In this document: positions 35,657 through 45,536 of the stretch, piece by piece | How positions within the stretch are numbered: the first letter of the stretch is position 1 | How the letters are laid out: each line of letters begins with the position of its first letter | Source of the DNA: Streptomyces uncialis | Lineage (GTDB): Bacteria; Actinomycetota; Actinomycetes; Streptomycetales; Streptomycetaceae | Direction of reading: 5' to 3' | DNA length: 64,000 bases | NCBI RefSeq assembly: GCF_001905345.1 | Contig: NZ_LFBV01000004.1 | Location: 248,001-312,000 of the forward strand | The notes under the pieces: generated by a model | The model's input: only the letters and a program-made list of their open reading frames with translations | What the model was told of the DNA's origin: nothing | Database searches by the model: none | Translations under genes and position numbers: made by a program

Positions 35657-36865
35657 ATGGAGACTCCGGGTTCGCAGTCGTCGTTGCACCGGGCCAATCT
35701 GGAACGCGTGGTCCGGGCCGTACGGCTGGCGGGCTCCCTCACCCAGGCGGAGATCGCCCGGGGCACAGGACTGTCGGCGGCGACCGTCTCGAACATCGTC
35801 CGCGAGCTGAAGGACCAGGGAAAGGTCCAGGTCACCCCCACCTCGGCGGGTGGCAGACGGGCCCGCAGCGTCTCCCTCAGCGGGGACGCGGGCATCGTCG
35901 TCGGGGTCGACTTCGGACACACCCACCTCCGGGTGGCGATCGGCAACCTCGCCCACCAGGTGCTCGCCGAGGAGTCCGAACCGGTGGACGTCGACGCCTC
36001 CGCACAGGACGGCTTCGACCGCGCGGAACGGCTGGTCGACCGGCTGATCGAGGCGGCCGGACTGGACCGCGCCAAGATCACCGGCCTGGGCCTCGGGGTC
36101 CCCGGCCCCATCGACCTGGTCACCGGCACCCTCGGGTCCACCTCGATACTGCCCGGCTGGGTCGGCACCAGGCCCGCCGAGGAACTGGGCGGCCGGCTCG
36201 GCATCCCCGTCCACGTCGACAACGACGCCAACCTCGGCGCCCTCGGCGAACTCGTCTGGGGCAGCGGGCGGGGCGTCAAGGACCTCGCGTACATCAAGGT
36301 CTCCAGCGGGGTCGGCGCCGGACTGGTGATCAACGGGGAGATCTACCGGGGCCCCGGCGGCACCGCCGGGGAGATCGGGCACATCACCCTCGACGAGTCC
36401 GGCCCGGTCTGCCGCTGCGGCAACCGCGGCTGCCTGGAGACGTTCACCGCCGCCCGCTACGTCCTTCCCCTGCTGCGCTCCAGCCACGGCCCCGACCTGA
36501 CCATGGAGCGCGTCGTCAGGCTGGCCCGCGACGGCGACCCCGGATGCCGCCGGGTCGTCGCGGACGTCGGCCGCCACATCGGCACCGGGGTGGCGAGCCT
36601 GTGCAATCTGCTGAACCCGAGCCGGATCGTCATCGGCGGGGACCTCGCGGAAGCCGGTGAACTGCTGCTCGGCCCGGTACGCGAATCCGTCGGCCGGTAC
36701 GCGATACCGAGCGCGGCACGGCAGCTCTCCGTACTGCCCGGCGCGCTCGGCGGCCGGGCCGAGGTGCTGGGCGCGCTCGTGCTGGCGCTCACCGAGATGG
36801 ACGCGTCCACTCTTCTGGACGCGTCCGTTCCCGTGAACGGGCGGACCACTCCCGCCTTCACTTAG
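35657..36865 (+). CDS. rok7B7: ROK-family transcriptional regulator
   Basis: 402 residues from the ATG at 35657 (AGGAG at 35641). Residues 16-60 form the winged helix-turn-helix (LTQAEIARGTGLSAATVSNIV). The ROK sugar-kinase-like domain follows, with the phosphate loop DFGHTH at 85-90, the zinc motif CRCGNRGCLE, and GGTAGEIGH. In S. coelicolor the orthologous position is rok7B7 (SCO6008), which controls the xylose transporter and affects carbon catabolite repression (recalled). The xylF-type gene lies 118 bp downstream with a palindromic site between, fitting local control. Confidence 0.85.
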   Translation: METPGSQSSLHRANLERVVRAVRLAGSLTQAEIARGTGLSAATVSNIVRELKDQGKVQVTPTSAGGRRARSVSLSGDAGIVVGVDFGHTHLRVAIGNLAHQVLAEESEPVDVDASAQDGFDRAERLVDRLIEAAGLDRAKITGLGLGVPGPIDLVTGTLGSTSILPGWVGTRPAEELGGRLGIPVHVDNDANLGALGELVWGSGRGVKDLAYIKVSSGVGAGLVINGEIYRGPGGTAGEIGHITLDESGPVCRCGNRGCLETFTAARYVLPLLRSSHGPDLTMERVVRLARDGDPGCRRVVADVGRHIGTGVASLCNLLNPSRIVIGGDLAEAGELLLGPVRESVGRYAIPSAARQLSVLPGALGGRAEVLGALVLALTEMDASTLLDASVPVNGRTTPAFT

Positions 36866-36891
36866 TTCACACATGGCACCGTTGTCGTCTC

Positions 36892-36904
36892 GTTAAGGCT
36901 TAAC
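36892..36904. promoter_or_regulatory. Operator candidate for xylFGH
   Basis: GTTAAG-G-CTTAAC is a perfect 6-bp inverted repeat in the only intergenic gap before xylF. It is likely bound by the adjacent ROK repressor. TTGACG at 36908-36913 may be a -35 element. Confidence 0.55.
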
Positions 36905-36983
36905 TCCTTGACGCTTGTGGTGGGGCCGAGTTGACTGCCAGCCACCTCGGCCGCAATGACGCGGCCCCGTCAGGGAGGTATCT

Positions 36984-38105
36984 GTGGTGAACACGCGTAC
37001 GCGTCGGGCGGCCATGGCCGCTGTCGTCACGGCCGCGGCTGTCACACTGGCCGCCTGCGGCAGTGCCAAGGAATCCGGCCGTCAGTCCGACGGCAGCCGG
37101 AGCCCGAAGAAGAGCGACTCACTGAAGATAGGTCTGCTCCTGCCGGAGAACCAGACCGCCCGGTACGAGAAGTTCGACAAACCCCTCATCGAGAAGCGCG
37201 TCAAGGAACTCACCGACGGCAAGGCGGACGTCAGGTACGCCAACGCCAAGCAGGACGCCACCGTGCAGAACCAGCAGGTCGACACGATGATCACGAACAA
37301 GGTCGACGTGCTCGTCCTGGACGCCGTCGACTCCAAGGCCATCGCCGGGGCCGTCCGCAAGGCCAAGGAGGCGGACATCCCCGTCGTCGCCTACGACCGG
37401 CTGGCCGAGGGCCCGATCGACGCGTACACCTCCTTCGACAACGAGGAAGTGGGCCGCGTCCAGGGAAAGGCCCTGGTGGCGGCCCTCGGTGACAAGCCCA
37501 AGGACGGCCGGGTCGTCATGATGAACGGCTCCGTCACCGACCCCAACGCGGCCCTGTTCAAAGCGGGCGCCCACGAGGAACTCGACGGCAAGGTGACCAT
37601 AGGCCGGGAGTTCGACACCAAGGAGTGGAAGCCGGAGAACGCCAACTCCAACATGGAGAGCGCCATCACCGCCCTCGGCAAGGGCGAGATCATCGGCGTC
37701 TACTCCGCCAACGACGGCATGGCCGGCGGCATCATCCAGGCCCTCAAGGCCGCCGGTGTCTCCCCACTGCCGCCGGTCACCGGCCAGGACGCCGAACTCG
37801 CCGGGGTCCAGCGCATCGTCGCCGGTGAGCAGTACATGAGCGTCTACAAGCCGTACGCGCCCGAGGCGGACGCCGCCGCCGAGATGGCCGTCGCCCTGGC
37901 CAGGGGCGAGAAGCTCGACACCCTCACCCAGGACACCGTCGACAGCCCCACCACCAAGGGCGTCCCGTCCGTCCTCGTCCCCGTCGTCGCGCTGACCAAG
38001 GACAACATCAAGGACACCGTCCTCAAGGACGGCGTCTACTCCGTCGCGGAGATCTGCACCGCCAAGTACCGGGCCGACTGCGACAAGCTCGGTCTGACGG
38101 ACTGA
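36984..38105 (+). CDS. xylF: D-xylose-type ABC transporter substrate-binding lipoprotein
   Basis: 373 residues from the GTG at 36984 (GGGAGG at 36973). The signal peptide ends in the lipobox LAACG. The periplasmic-binding-protein 1 fold shows KIGLLLPENQTARYEKFDKP, NKVDVLVLDAVDSKAI, DIPVVAYDRL and VYSANDGMAGGIIQAL, all typical of XylF-like proteins. It delivers pentose to the membrane complex of the next two genes. Regulation by the adjacent ROK protein is probable. A hairpin at 38137 in the 217-bp gap before xylG may limit downstream expression, as is common for binding-protein genes. Confidence 0.87.
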   Translation: MVNTRTRRAAMAAVVTAAAVTLAACGSAKESGRQSDGSRSPKKSDSLKIGLLLPENQTARYEKFDKPLIEKRVKELTDGKADVRYANAKQDATVQNQQVDTMITNKVDVLVLDAVDSKAIAGAVRKAKEADIPVVAYDRLAEGPIDAYTSFDNEEVGRVQGKALVAALGDKPKDGRVVMMNGSVTDPNAALFKAGAHEELDGKVTIGREFDTKEWKPENANSNMESAITALGKGEIIGVYSANDGMAGGIIQALKAAGVSPLPPVTGQDAELAGVQRIVAGEQYMSVYKPYAPEADAAAEMAVALARGEKLDTLTQDTVDSPTTKGVPSVLVPVVALTKDNIKDTVLKDGVYSVAEICTAKYRADCDKLGLTD

Positions 38106-38136
38106 CCCGCCCCATGGCAGGCGGCCCACGGGCCGC

Positions 38137-38158
38137 GCGGGTCCCCGGCGGGACCCGC
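38137..38158 (+). terminator. Hairpin between xylF and xylG
   Basis: GCGGGTCCC, CGGC, GGGACCCGC. It is an intra-operon stem and likely attenuates or protects the xylF transcript. Confidence 0.55.
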
Positions 38159-38322
38159 CCCCGTCCGGTGTCCCGTCACCGACGCCCCGCGAGCACGGAC
38201 AGGGCACCGGACCACCCAGGGCCGCACGGCCACCGCACGAACCCGTCCTTCCCCTCAGCTCCGCGCCCGGCCCCCAAGGCGCGGTACCCCCGCCGGTCAG
38301 GCGGTGAAGGAGATGGTGCCAC

Positions 38323-39102
38323 GTGTCCGCAACCCCCGTGCTGGCGCTGCGCGGGATCTCGAAACGCTTCGGAGCCGTCCAGGCGCTCACCGAGGTCGAA
38401 CTAGAGGTCCACGCCGGTGAGGTGGTCGCCCTTGTCGGCGACAACGGCGCCGGGAAGTCCACCCTCGTCAAGGCGATCGCCGGGGTCCACCCCGTCGACG
38501 GCGGCGCCATCGAATGGCGTGGCGCCCCCGTCCGGATCGACAAGCCCCATGACACGCAGGAACTGGGCATCGCCACCGTCTACCAGGACCTCGCGCTCTG
38601 CGACAACCTCGATGTCGTCGGCAACCTCTTCCTCGGCCGGGAGCTGCGCCGGTACGCGGTCCTCGACGAGGTCGAGATGGAACGCCGCTCCCGTGAACTG
38701 CTGACCACCCTCTCCATCCGCATCCCGAGCGTCCGCATCCCGATCGCCTCGCTGTCCGGCGGCCAGCGCCAGACCGTCGCCATCGCCCGCTCACTGCTCG
38801 GGGACCCGGGCCTCGTCATCCTCGACGAGCCGACCGCCGCCCTCGGCGTCGAACAGACCGCGCAGGTGCTCGACCTGGTGGAACGGCTCCGCGAACGCGG
38901 CCTCGCGGTCATCCTGATCAGCCACAACATGGCCGACGTCAAAGCCGTCGCGGACCGGGTCGCCGTACTGCGGCTCGGCCGCAACAACGGCTTCTTCCCG
39001 ATGGCCACCACCTCCCAGGAGGAGATCGTCTCCGCGATCACGGGCGCCACCGACAACGCGGTGACCCGGCGCGCGGCACGCGGCGAGGAGGCGGTCCGAT
39101 GA
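38323..39102 (+). CDS. xylG: Sugar ABC transporter ATP-binding protein
   Basis: 259 residues. Walker A GDNGAGKST is at about 40-48, the Q-loop at YQDLAL, the signature SLSGGQRQ and Walker B VILDEPTAAL, all intact. E. coli XylG is a double-domain protein of about 500 residues. This is a single-domain form, so two copies must pair. The GTG at 38323 follows GGAGATG. Its stop overlaps the permease start (ATGA), so translation is coupled. Confidence 0.9.
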   Translation: MSATPVLALRGISKRFGAVQALTEVELEVHAGEVVALVGDNGAGKSTLVKAIAGVHPVDGGAIEWRGAPVRIDKPHDTQELGIATVYQDLALCDNLDVVGNLFLGRELRRYAVLDEVEMERRSRELLTTLSIRIPSVRIPIASLSGGQRQTVAIARSLLGDPGLVILDEPTAALGVEQTAQVLDLVERLRERGLAVILISHNMADVKAVADRVAVLRLGRNNGFFPMATTSQEEIVSAITGATDNAVTRRAARGEEAVR

Positions 39103-40466
39103 GCACCGACAACCTGAACGGTCCGGCCCCCGACCCCGCCGCCGACCTGCGGAAGACCCCCGCCCCGGCGGACACCGCCACCCCGTCCGACGCCCCGGCC
39201 GCGGTGCTCACCCCGGTCGACGCGCCCGCGCCCGCCCGGGGCGCGGTGACCGTGACCGACCCCCGGCTGCTGGTCCGCGAACAGGGCTTCGGCGGCTACG
39301 CGGCGGAGTTCCGCCGACGGCTCGGCTCCGGCGAGCTGGGCTCCGTCCCCGTGGTCGTCGGGCTCGTCGTCATCTGGGCCGTCTTCCAGTCCCTCAACCC
39401 CGCCTTCCTCTCGGCGGAGAACCTCTCCAACATCTCCGTCGACATCGCCGGTACGGGCCTCATCGCCGTCGGCGTCGTCTTCGTCCTGCTGATCGGCGAG
39501 ATCGACCTCGCGGTCGGCTCGGTCAGCGGACTGGCCGGCGCCGCCTTCGCGGTACTGAGCGTCAGCCACGGAATGCCCGAGTGGCCCGCGCTGATCCTCG
39601 CGATCCTCACCGGTACCGCCGCCGGGGCCGTCCACGGCTTCTTCTTCGCCCGGATCGGCGTACCCGCCTTCGTCGTCACCATGGCCGGGCTGCTCGCCTG
39701 GAACGGGCTCATGCTCCAGATCCTCGGCGCGAACGGCACCATCAACCTCGACGACGCCGGGCTCGTCGCCCAGCTCACCCGCTACTACTTCACCGACATC
39801 GCCGCCGCCTACGGGCTCGCGACCGTCGCCGTCGCCGGGTACTTCCTCTCCGCCCTGCACGCCGCCCGCAAACGCGACGCCGCGGGCATCCCCTCCCGGC
39901 CGCTGAGCGAGCTGGCGCTGCGCGCGGGCGTGCTGGCCGTGCTGTGCTACTCCGCCGCGTATCTGCTCAACCAGTACAAGGGGCTGCCGCTGGCCCTGGT
40001 GATCTTCGTGGGTGTGGTCGTCGTCACGGACCTCGTCCTGCGCCGCACGGCCTTCGGACGTCAGGTGTTCGCACTCGGCGGGAGCATCGAGGCGTCCCGG
40101 CGGGCGGGGATCGACGTCACCGCGGTCCGGATCACGGTCTTCGCGATCTCGGGGACGCTGGCCGCGATGGGCGGCCTCATGATCGCGTCGAAGATCGCCG
40201 CGGCGAACCAGGGCGCGGGGGCGGGTGACCTCCTGATGAGCTCGATCGCCGCCGCGGTGATCGGCGGGACGAGCCTGTTCGGGGGGCGGGGCCGGACCTG
40301 GTCCGCGCTGCTCGGCGTACTGGTGATCGTCTCCATCCAGAAGGGCCTCCAGCTGGAGTCCATCGCGGAACCGGTCAAGTACATGATCACGGGCGGCGTC
40401 CTCCTGGCGGCGGTCGTGATCGACTCGGTCTCCCGCCGCACCCAGAAGGCAGCGGGTCGCGTGTAG
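39099..40466 (+). CDS. xylH: Xylose-type ABC transporter permease
   Basis: 455 residues. The first 60 are a Pro/Ala-rich cytoplasmic tail. About ten membrane helices follow, with the BPD_transp_2 segment VLLIGEIDLAVGSVSGLAG, the usual GEIDLSVG-type signature of the ribose/xylose permease family. GGTSLFGGRG is near the end. It starts inside the xylG stop codon region. It forms the homodimeric channel with XylG and receives sugar from XylF. No terminator is obvious before the repeat-rich region that follows. Confidence 0.9.
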   Translation: MSTDNLNGPAPDPAADLRKTPAPADTATPSDAPAAVLTPVDAPAPARGAVTVTDPRLLVREQGFGGYAAEFRRRLGSGELGSVPVVVGLVVIWAVFQSLNPAFLSAENLSNISVDIAGTGLIAVGVVFVLLIGEIDLAVGSVSGLAGAAFAVLSVSHGMPEWPALILAILTGTAAGAVHGFFFARIGVPAFVVTMAGLLAWNGLMLQILGANGTINLDDAGLVAQLTRYYFTDIAAAYGLATVAVAGYFLSALHAARKRDAAGIPSRPLSELALRAGVLAVLCYSAAYLLNQYKGLPLALVIFVGVVVVTDLVLRRTAFGRQVFALGGSIEASRRAGIDVTAVRITVFAISGTLAAMGGLMIASKIAAANQGAGAGDLLMSSIAAAVIGGTSLFGGRGRTWSALLGVLVIVSIQKGLQLESIAEPVKYMITGGVLLAAVVIDSVSRRTQKAAGRV

Positions 40467-40496
40467 CTGACCTTCGAGGTACTCCCACCTGGACGT

Positions 40497-41185
40497 ACCT
40501 GTCCCTGTGCGGGCCGTCCGGGGGTGCGCAGTTCCCCGCAGGTCGCCTTCGCTCGCGCCCCTGGGGTGCTGCCCCGTTGCGGTCGCTCTTCGGGTGCGGG
40601 GCCGTCCTCGCTTTTGCGCAGTTCCCCGCGCCCCTTTGGGGGCGCCACCTGGGGCTGTTCTCCGTCTGCGGGGACGGGGTTGAACCATCCTCCTCGTGCA
40701 GGCGCTCGGCTGCGGGAGGGGGTGGGCGGGAATCTCTGCTCGCAGACTCCGATGCTCTTCAGTCGGGCAAGGTCACGTCGTACCGAGCGTGTCGGATCGA
40801 GGACGGAGAATCCCGACCGGCCCCGCCCCGAAGAACAAGCAGAACGCGCCCCAAAGGGGCGCGGGGAACTGCGCAAAAGACGAGGGCGGACCCGCACCCG
40901 AAGGGCGACGGACCGGGGCAGCATCCAGGGGCGCGGGGAACTGCGCACCCCACGAGCGACGGCGCAGGAACGGAGTGCGTCCCGCCGGACGGACCTGGGA
41001 GGCGCAAGCGAAGGCGACCCGTGGGGAACTACGCGAAACCACCGAACCACGGCACAGGAACGGAGTACGTCCAGCCGGACGGACCCCGGAAGCGCAACCG
41101 AAGGGGCAACCCTTCGAACAAAGTACGACCGGAGGCGAAACCTCGGGGCGCAAGCGAAGGCGACCCGCGGGGAACATTAGACTCG
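40497..41185. repeat. Repeat-rich intergenic block A with long inverted repeat
   Basis: About 690 bases between xylH and dxs with no supported gene. A 60-bp inverted repeat (40582-40641 and 40849-40909) matches at over 90% and could fold with a 207-base loop. From 40929 a unit of about 100 bp, containing GGGGAACTGCGC, GCCGGACGGACC and GCAAGCGAAGGCGACC, is repeated at least twice. The part 40710 to about 40980 is directly repeated at 51530-51800 without large indels. The many short frames across it are composition artefacts. Confidence 0.7.
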
Positions 41186-41228
41186 ACAGACCCGGCAAAG
41201 GTCGATGCTCTATTGCAAGGAGGCACGG

Positions 41229-43151
41229 GTGCCGTTGCTGACCCGCATCACGGGACCGCGCGATCTGGACCGGCTCACCCCGGATGAGCTGACCGAGCTC
41301 GCCGGAGAGATCCGGACCTTCCTGGTCGAGGCGGTGTCCAAGACCGGCGGCCACCTCGGCCCCAACCTCGGTGTGGTCGAGCTGACCATCGCCCTGCACA
41401 GAGTCTTCGAGTCGCCCAAGGACCGTGTCCTGTTCGACACCGGCCACCAGAGCTACGTCCACAAGCTTCTCACCGGCCGCCAGGACTTCAGCGGCCTGCG
41501 CGCCAAGGGCGGCCTGTCGGGCTACCCCTCCCGCGCGGAGTCCGAGCACGACGTCATCGAGAACAGCCACGCCTCGACCGTCCTCGGCTGGGCCGACGGC
41601 CTCGCCAAGGCGAACCAGGTCCTCGCCAAGGACGACCATGTCGTCGCCGTGATCGGTGACGGCGCGCTCACCGGCGGTATGGCCTGGGAGGCGCTGAACA
41701 ACATCGCCGCCGCCAAGGACCGCCCCCTGGTCATCGTCGTCAACGACAACGAGCGCTCCTACGCGCCGACGATCGGCGGCCTCGCGGACCATCTGGCGAC
41801 CCTGCGCACCACGGACGGCTACGAGCGCTTCCTGGCCCGCGGCAAGGACCTCCTGGAGCGCACCCCGGTCGTCGGCCGCCCCCTGTACGAGACGCTGCAC
41901 GGCGCGAAGAAGGGCCTCAAGGACTTCATCGCCCCGCAGGGCATGTTCGAGGACCTGGGTCTCAAGTACGTCGGCCCCATCGACGGCCATGACATCGAGG
42001 CCCTGGAGTCCGCGCTGTCCCGCGCGAAACGGTTCGGCGGCCCCGTCATCGTGCACTGCCTCACCGAGAAGGGCCGGGGCTACCAGCCCGCCGAGGAGGA
42101 CGAGGCGGATCGTTTCCACGGCATCGGCCCCATCCACCCCGACACGGGCCTGCCCATCGCCGCGGGCGGTATGGACTGGACGTCCGTCTTCGGCGAGGAG
42201 ATGGTCAAGCTCGGTCACGAGCGGCCGGACATCGTCGCGATCACGGCGGCGATGCTCCAGCCGGTCGGCCTGAAGCGGTTCGCGCAGACGTTCCCCGACC
42301 GGGTGTACGACGTGGGGATCGCCGAACAGCACGCCGCGGTGTCCGCCGCCGGGCTGGCGACGGGCGGACTGCACCCCGTCTTCGCGGTGTACGCGACCTT
42401 TCTCAACCGGGCCTTCGACCAGCTCCTCATGGACGTCGCCCTGCACAAGTGCGGGGTCACCTTCGTCCTGGACCGGGCCGGGGTCACCGGTACCGACGGC
42501 GCCTCCCACAACGGTATGTGGGACATGTCGATCCTCCAGTGCGTCCCGAACGTACGGATCGCCGCGCCCCGGGACGCCGACCAGGTCCGGCTCCAGCTGC
42601 GCGAGGCCGTCGAGGTGGACGACGCCCCGACCGTCGTCCGCTACTCCAAGGGCGCCGTCGGCCCCGCCGTCCGCGCGCTGCGCAAGGTCGGCGGGATGGA
42701 CGTGCTGCGCGAGCCGGGCGCCGACCGGCCCGATGTCCTGCTGGTCTCCGTCGGCGCGCTCGCGCCGATGTGCCTGGAGATCGCGGACCTGCTGGACAAG
42801 CAGGGCATCTCCACGACCGTGGTGGACCCCCGCTGGGTCAAGCCGGTGGACGAGGCGATGGCCCCGCTCGCGGAAGGCCACCGGGTCGTCGTCACCGTCG
42901 AGGACAACTCCCGCGCCGGAGGTGTCGGCTCCGCCGTCGCCCAGCATCTGCGGGACGCCGGTGTCGACGTACCGCTGCGTGACTTCGGTATCCCGCCGCG
43001 CTTCCTCGACCACGCCTCCCGCAAGGAGGTCATGGCGGAGATCGGGCTGACGGCCCCCGACATCGCCCGCCAGGTCACCGGTCTGGTGGCCCGGCTCGAC
43101 GGCCGCTACGAAGGTGCCACCGCCGGAGCCGTGGAGAGCGCCCGCGACTGA
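41229..43151 (+). CDS. dxs: 1-deoxy-D-xylulose-5-phosphate synthase
   Basis: 640 residues from the GTG at 41229, which follows AAGGAGG at correct spacing. The upstream ATG at 41205 does not. The thiamine-diphosphate motif starts at VIGDGALTGGMAWEALNN, with the catalytic-histidine region FDTGHQSYVHK near the N-terminus and the transketolase central segment VGIAEQHAAVSAAGLA. It condenses pyruvate and glyceraldehyde-3-phosphate in the first step of the MEP isoprenoid pathway. It may supply the isoprenoid precursors used by other genes, but it is a core gene (SCO6013-type position). A strong terminator follows. Confidence 0.96.
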   Translation: MPLLTRITGPRDLDRLTPDELTELAGEIRTFLVEAVSKTGGHLGPNLGVVELTIALHRVFESPKDRVLFDTGHQSYVHKLLTGRQDFSGLRAKGGLSGYPSRAESEHDVIENSHASTVLGWADGLAKANQVLAKDDHVVAVIGDGALTGGMAWEALNNIAAAKDRPLVIVVNDNERSYAPTIGGLADHLATLRTTDGYERFLARGKDLLERTPVVGRPLYETLHGAKKGLKDFIAPQGMFEDLGLKYVGPIDGHDIEALESALSRAKRFGGPVIVHCLTEKGRGYQPAEEDEADRFHGIGPIHPDTGLPIAAGGMDWTSVFGEEMVKLGHERPDIVAITAAMLQPVGLKRFAQTFPDRVYDVGIAEQHAAVSAAGLATGGLHPVFAVYATFLNRAFDQLLMDVALHKCGVTFVLDRAGVTGTDGASHNGMWDMSILQCVPNVRIAAPRDADQVRLQLREAVEVDDAPTVVRYSKGAVGPAVRALRKVGGMDVLREPGADRPDVLLVSVGALAPMCLEIADLLDKQGISTTVVDPRWVKPVDEAMAPLAEGHRVVVTVEDNSRAGGVGSAVAQHLRDAGVDVPLRDFGIPPRFLDHASRKEVMAEIGLTAPDIARQVTGLVARLDGRYEGATAGAVESARD

Positions 43152-43165
43152 CCCGAGCCGCGTAC

Positions 43166-43208
43166 ACGGGCCGGTGCCTTCCCCGCCAGGGGCAGGGCAC
43201 CGGCCCGT
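43166..43208 (+). terminator. Terminator of dxs
   Basis: ACGGGCCGGTGCC (43166-43178) pairs with GGCACCGGCCCGT (43196-43208), with an internal CCCC/GGGG stem in the loop. Confidence 0.85.
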
Positions 43209-43313
43209 ATCCGTACCCGCCCACCCCGTACGGGTGAACCCCCGCGCGCCGGAGCTTGACCACTGGCAGCCCTCTCGATCATGTCGGGGACGACAAGCGT
43301 GGGAGGTACGTCT

Positions 43314-44840
43314 GTGAGCAGCACTCTCTTCCGGACGAAGACCGTCGAACAGTCCATCCAGGACACCGAGGAACCGGAACACGCGCTCAAGAAATCGCTG
43401 TCCGCCCTCGACCTGACCGTGTTCGGTGTCGGCGTCATCATCGGGACGGGCATCTTCGTCCTGACCGGGAAGATCGCCAAGGAGAACGCGGGCCCCTCGG
43501 TCGCCCTCAGCTTCGTCGTCGCGGGCGTCGTGTGCGCCCTCGCGGCCCTGTGCTACGCCGAGTTCGCGTCGACGGTCCCGGTCGCCGGGTCGGCGTACAC
43601 CTTCTCGTACGCGTCGCTGGGGGAGTTCCCCGCCTGGCTCATCGGCTGGGACCTGATCCTGGAGCTGGCGCTGGGCTGTGCGGTGGTCGCGGTCGGCTGG
43701 TCCGGGTACATCCAGTCGCTGCTGGACAGCGCGGGTCTGCGTATGCCGCAGCCGCTGTCCGGGACGCACGGCGGGGAGTTCGGCTTCGATCTGCTGGCCT
43801 GTCTGCTGGTGCTCGCCCTGACCTGCGTCCTGGTGGTGGGTATGAAGCTGTCGTCACGGGTCACCGGGGTGGTCGTGGCGATCAAGGTCACGGTCGTCCT
43901 GATCGTCATCGTCGTCGGCGCCTTCTTCATCACCGGCTCCAACTACGACCCGTTCATCCCGCCGGCCGAGCACACCAGTGGCAGTTCCGACATCACCGCG
44001 CCGCTGATCCAGCTGATGTTCGGCTACACCCCGACCAACTTCGGGGTGATGGGCATCTTCACCGCCGCGGCCGTGGTGTTCTTCGCGTTCATCGGCTTCG
44101 ACATCGTCGCCACCGCTGCCGAGGAGACCCGCAACCCGCAGCGGGACGTGCCCCGCGGCATCCTCGGCTCGCTGCTGATCTGCACGGTCCTCTACGTCGC
44201 CGTGTCCATCGTCGTCACCGGGATGCAGAAGTACACGGACCTGACGGTCGACGCCCCCCTGGCGGACGCCTTCAAGGCCGTGGGGCACCCCTTCTGGGCG
44301 GGTCTGATCAGCTTCGGGGCCGCGGTCGGCCTCACCTCGGTCTGCATGATCCTGCTGCTCGGGCAGACCCGGGTTTTCTTCGCGATGAGCCGGGACGGGC
44401 TGATCCCGCAGACCTTCTCCAAGGTGCACCCCCGCTTCGGCACCCCGTACCGTTCGACGATCCTCCTCGGGGGCGTCGTGGCGATCGTCGCGGGCTTCAC
44501 CTCGATCAGCGAACTCGCCGAACTGGTCAACATCGGCACCCTGTCCGCGTTCGTCGTGGTCGCCGCGGGCATCATCCTGCTCCGGCGCAGCCGGCCCGAT
44601 CTGCACCGCGCGTTCCGCACCCCGCTGGTCCCCTGGATTCCCGCGCTGTCCATCCTGGCCTCGCTGTGGCTGATGCTGAACCTGCCCGCCGAGACCTGGC
44701 TCCGCTTCGGCGCCTGGATGGTCATCGGCGTGGTCGTCTACTTCTTCTACGGCCGTCATCACAGCCGCCTCGGCAAGGGCATGCCGCGCCGTCCCACCCC
44801 ACCGGCCAAGGGCGACGACAGCCAGATCCCGTACCCGTGA
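43314..44840 (+). CDS. APC-family amino acid permease
   Basis: 508 residues from the GTG at 43314, seven bases behind GGGAGG. The ATG at 43281 is a less likely start. About 12 membrane helices, with the first signature GVGVIIGTGIFVLTG and the helix 6 region AAVVFFAFIGFDIVATAAEE typical of cationic-amino-acid-transporter-like (CAT/YfnA) APC proteins. It takes up amino acids by proton symport or exchange. The substrate is unknown. It stands alone between dxs and the small NYN gene. Confidence 0.88.
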   Translation: MSSTLFRTKTVEQSIQDTEEPEHALKKSLSALDLTVFGVGVIIGTGIFVLTGKIAKENAGPSVALSFVVAGVVCALAALCYAEFASTVPVAGSAYTFSYASLGEFPAWLIGWDLILELALGCAVVAVGWSGYIQSLLDSAGLRMPQPLSGTHGGEFGFDLLACLLVLALTCVLVVGMKLSSRVTGVVVAIKVTVVLIVIVVGAFFITGSNYDPFIPPAEHTSGSSDITAPLIQLMFGYTPTNFGVMGIFTAAAVVFFAFIGFDIVATAAEETRNPQRDVPRGILGSLLICTVLYVAVSIVVTGMQKYTDLTVDAPLADAFKAVGHPFWAGLISFGAAVGLTSVCMILLLGQTRVFFAMSRDGLIPQTFSKVHPRFGTPYRSTILLGGVVAIVAGFTSISELAELVNIGTLSAFVVVAAGIILLRRSRPDLHRAFRTPLVPWIPALSILASLWLMLNLPAETWLRFGAWMVIGVVVYFFYGRHHSRLGKGMPRRPTPPAKGDDSQIPYP

Positions 44841-44953
44841 CCGCAGGAACAGCCCTGTGGACAACCTCCCGGGACGCCCCGCCGGACGCGATGATAGGTG
44901 TTCCGGTCCGGCGCGCGGCACCGGGCGGCCGGGGAAGGGAGCATGTGCGGCGG

Positions 44954-45328
44954 ATGACGACACTGCTGATCGTGGACGGGGCGAACGTCGTGGGGTCGGT
45001 GCCCGACGGCTGGTGGAAGGACCGCAGGGCCGCCGCCGAGCGGCTGCGCGACCGGCTGGCCCGGCAGGCGGCGGAGGGCGTCGAGGGGCTGCCGGGGCCG
45101 GTCGAGATCGTGCTGGTCGTCGAGGGCGCCGCCAAGGGGGTCGCGCCGGTCCCCGGGGTCCGGGTGGACGAGGCGCCGGGCAGCGGGGACGACCGGATCG
45201 TGGAGCTCGCCGCCGGGGCGCGGAGCGCGCCGGGGGAGTGCGTGGTGGTCACTGCCGACCGTGAGCTGAGGGAGCGGGTGAGCGCGGTGGGAGCCCGTAC
45301 GGTCGGCCCCCGCACGGTGTACGGATAG
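44954..45328 (+). CDS. NYN-domain-like small protein
   Basis: 124 residues from the ATG at 44954. A GTG at 44945 closer to GGGAG would add three residues. LLIVDGANVVGSVPDGWW at the N-terminus and GSGDDRIVELA and VVVTADRELRERV further on are the acidic active-site segments of PIN-like NYN nucleases, so RNA cleavage is plausible. The aspartates VDGAN, DD and TADRE are present. It lies 113 bases downstream of the permease on the same strand. Confidence 0.75.
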   Translation: MTTLLIVDGANVVGSVPDGWWKDRRAAAERLRDRLARQAAEGVEGLPGPVEIVLVVEGAAKGVAPVPGVRVDEAPGSGDDRIVELAAGARSAPGECVVVTADRELRERVSAVGARTVGPRTVYG

Positions 45329-45536
45329 GCCCCGGGCGGCGCGGGGACAGCCGCGGGCGGTGTACGAGTGATGGGCCGGGCGGTGCACGGACGGGTCCCG
45401 GGCGGCGTACGGACAGGTCCCGGGCCGGGGCAGCCGCCGCCCCGCCCCCGGGCATGCGCCAGGGGCGGCACGGAGACCCCGTACCGCCCCTGCCACGGCG
45501 TGTCCGCCGGTGTCCGCCGGTCGTCCGTCCGGTCCG

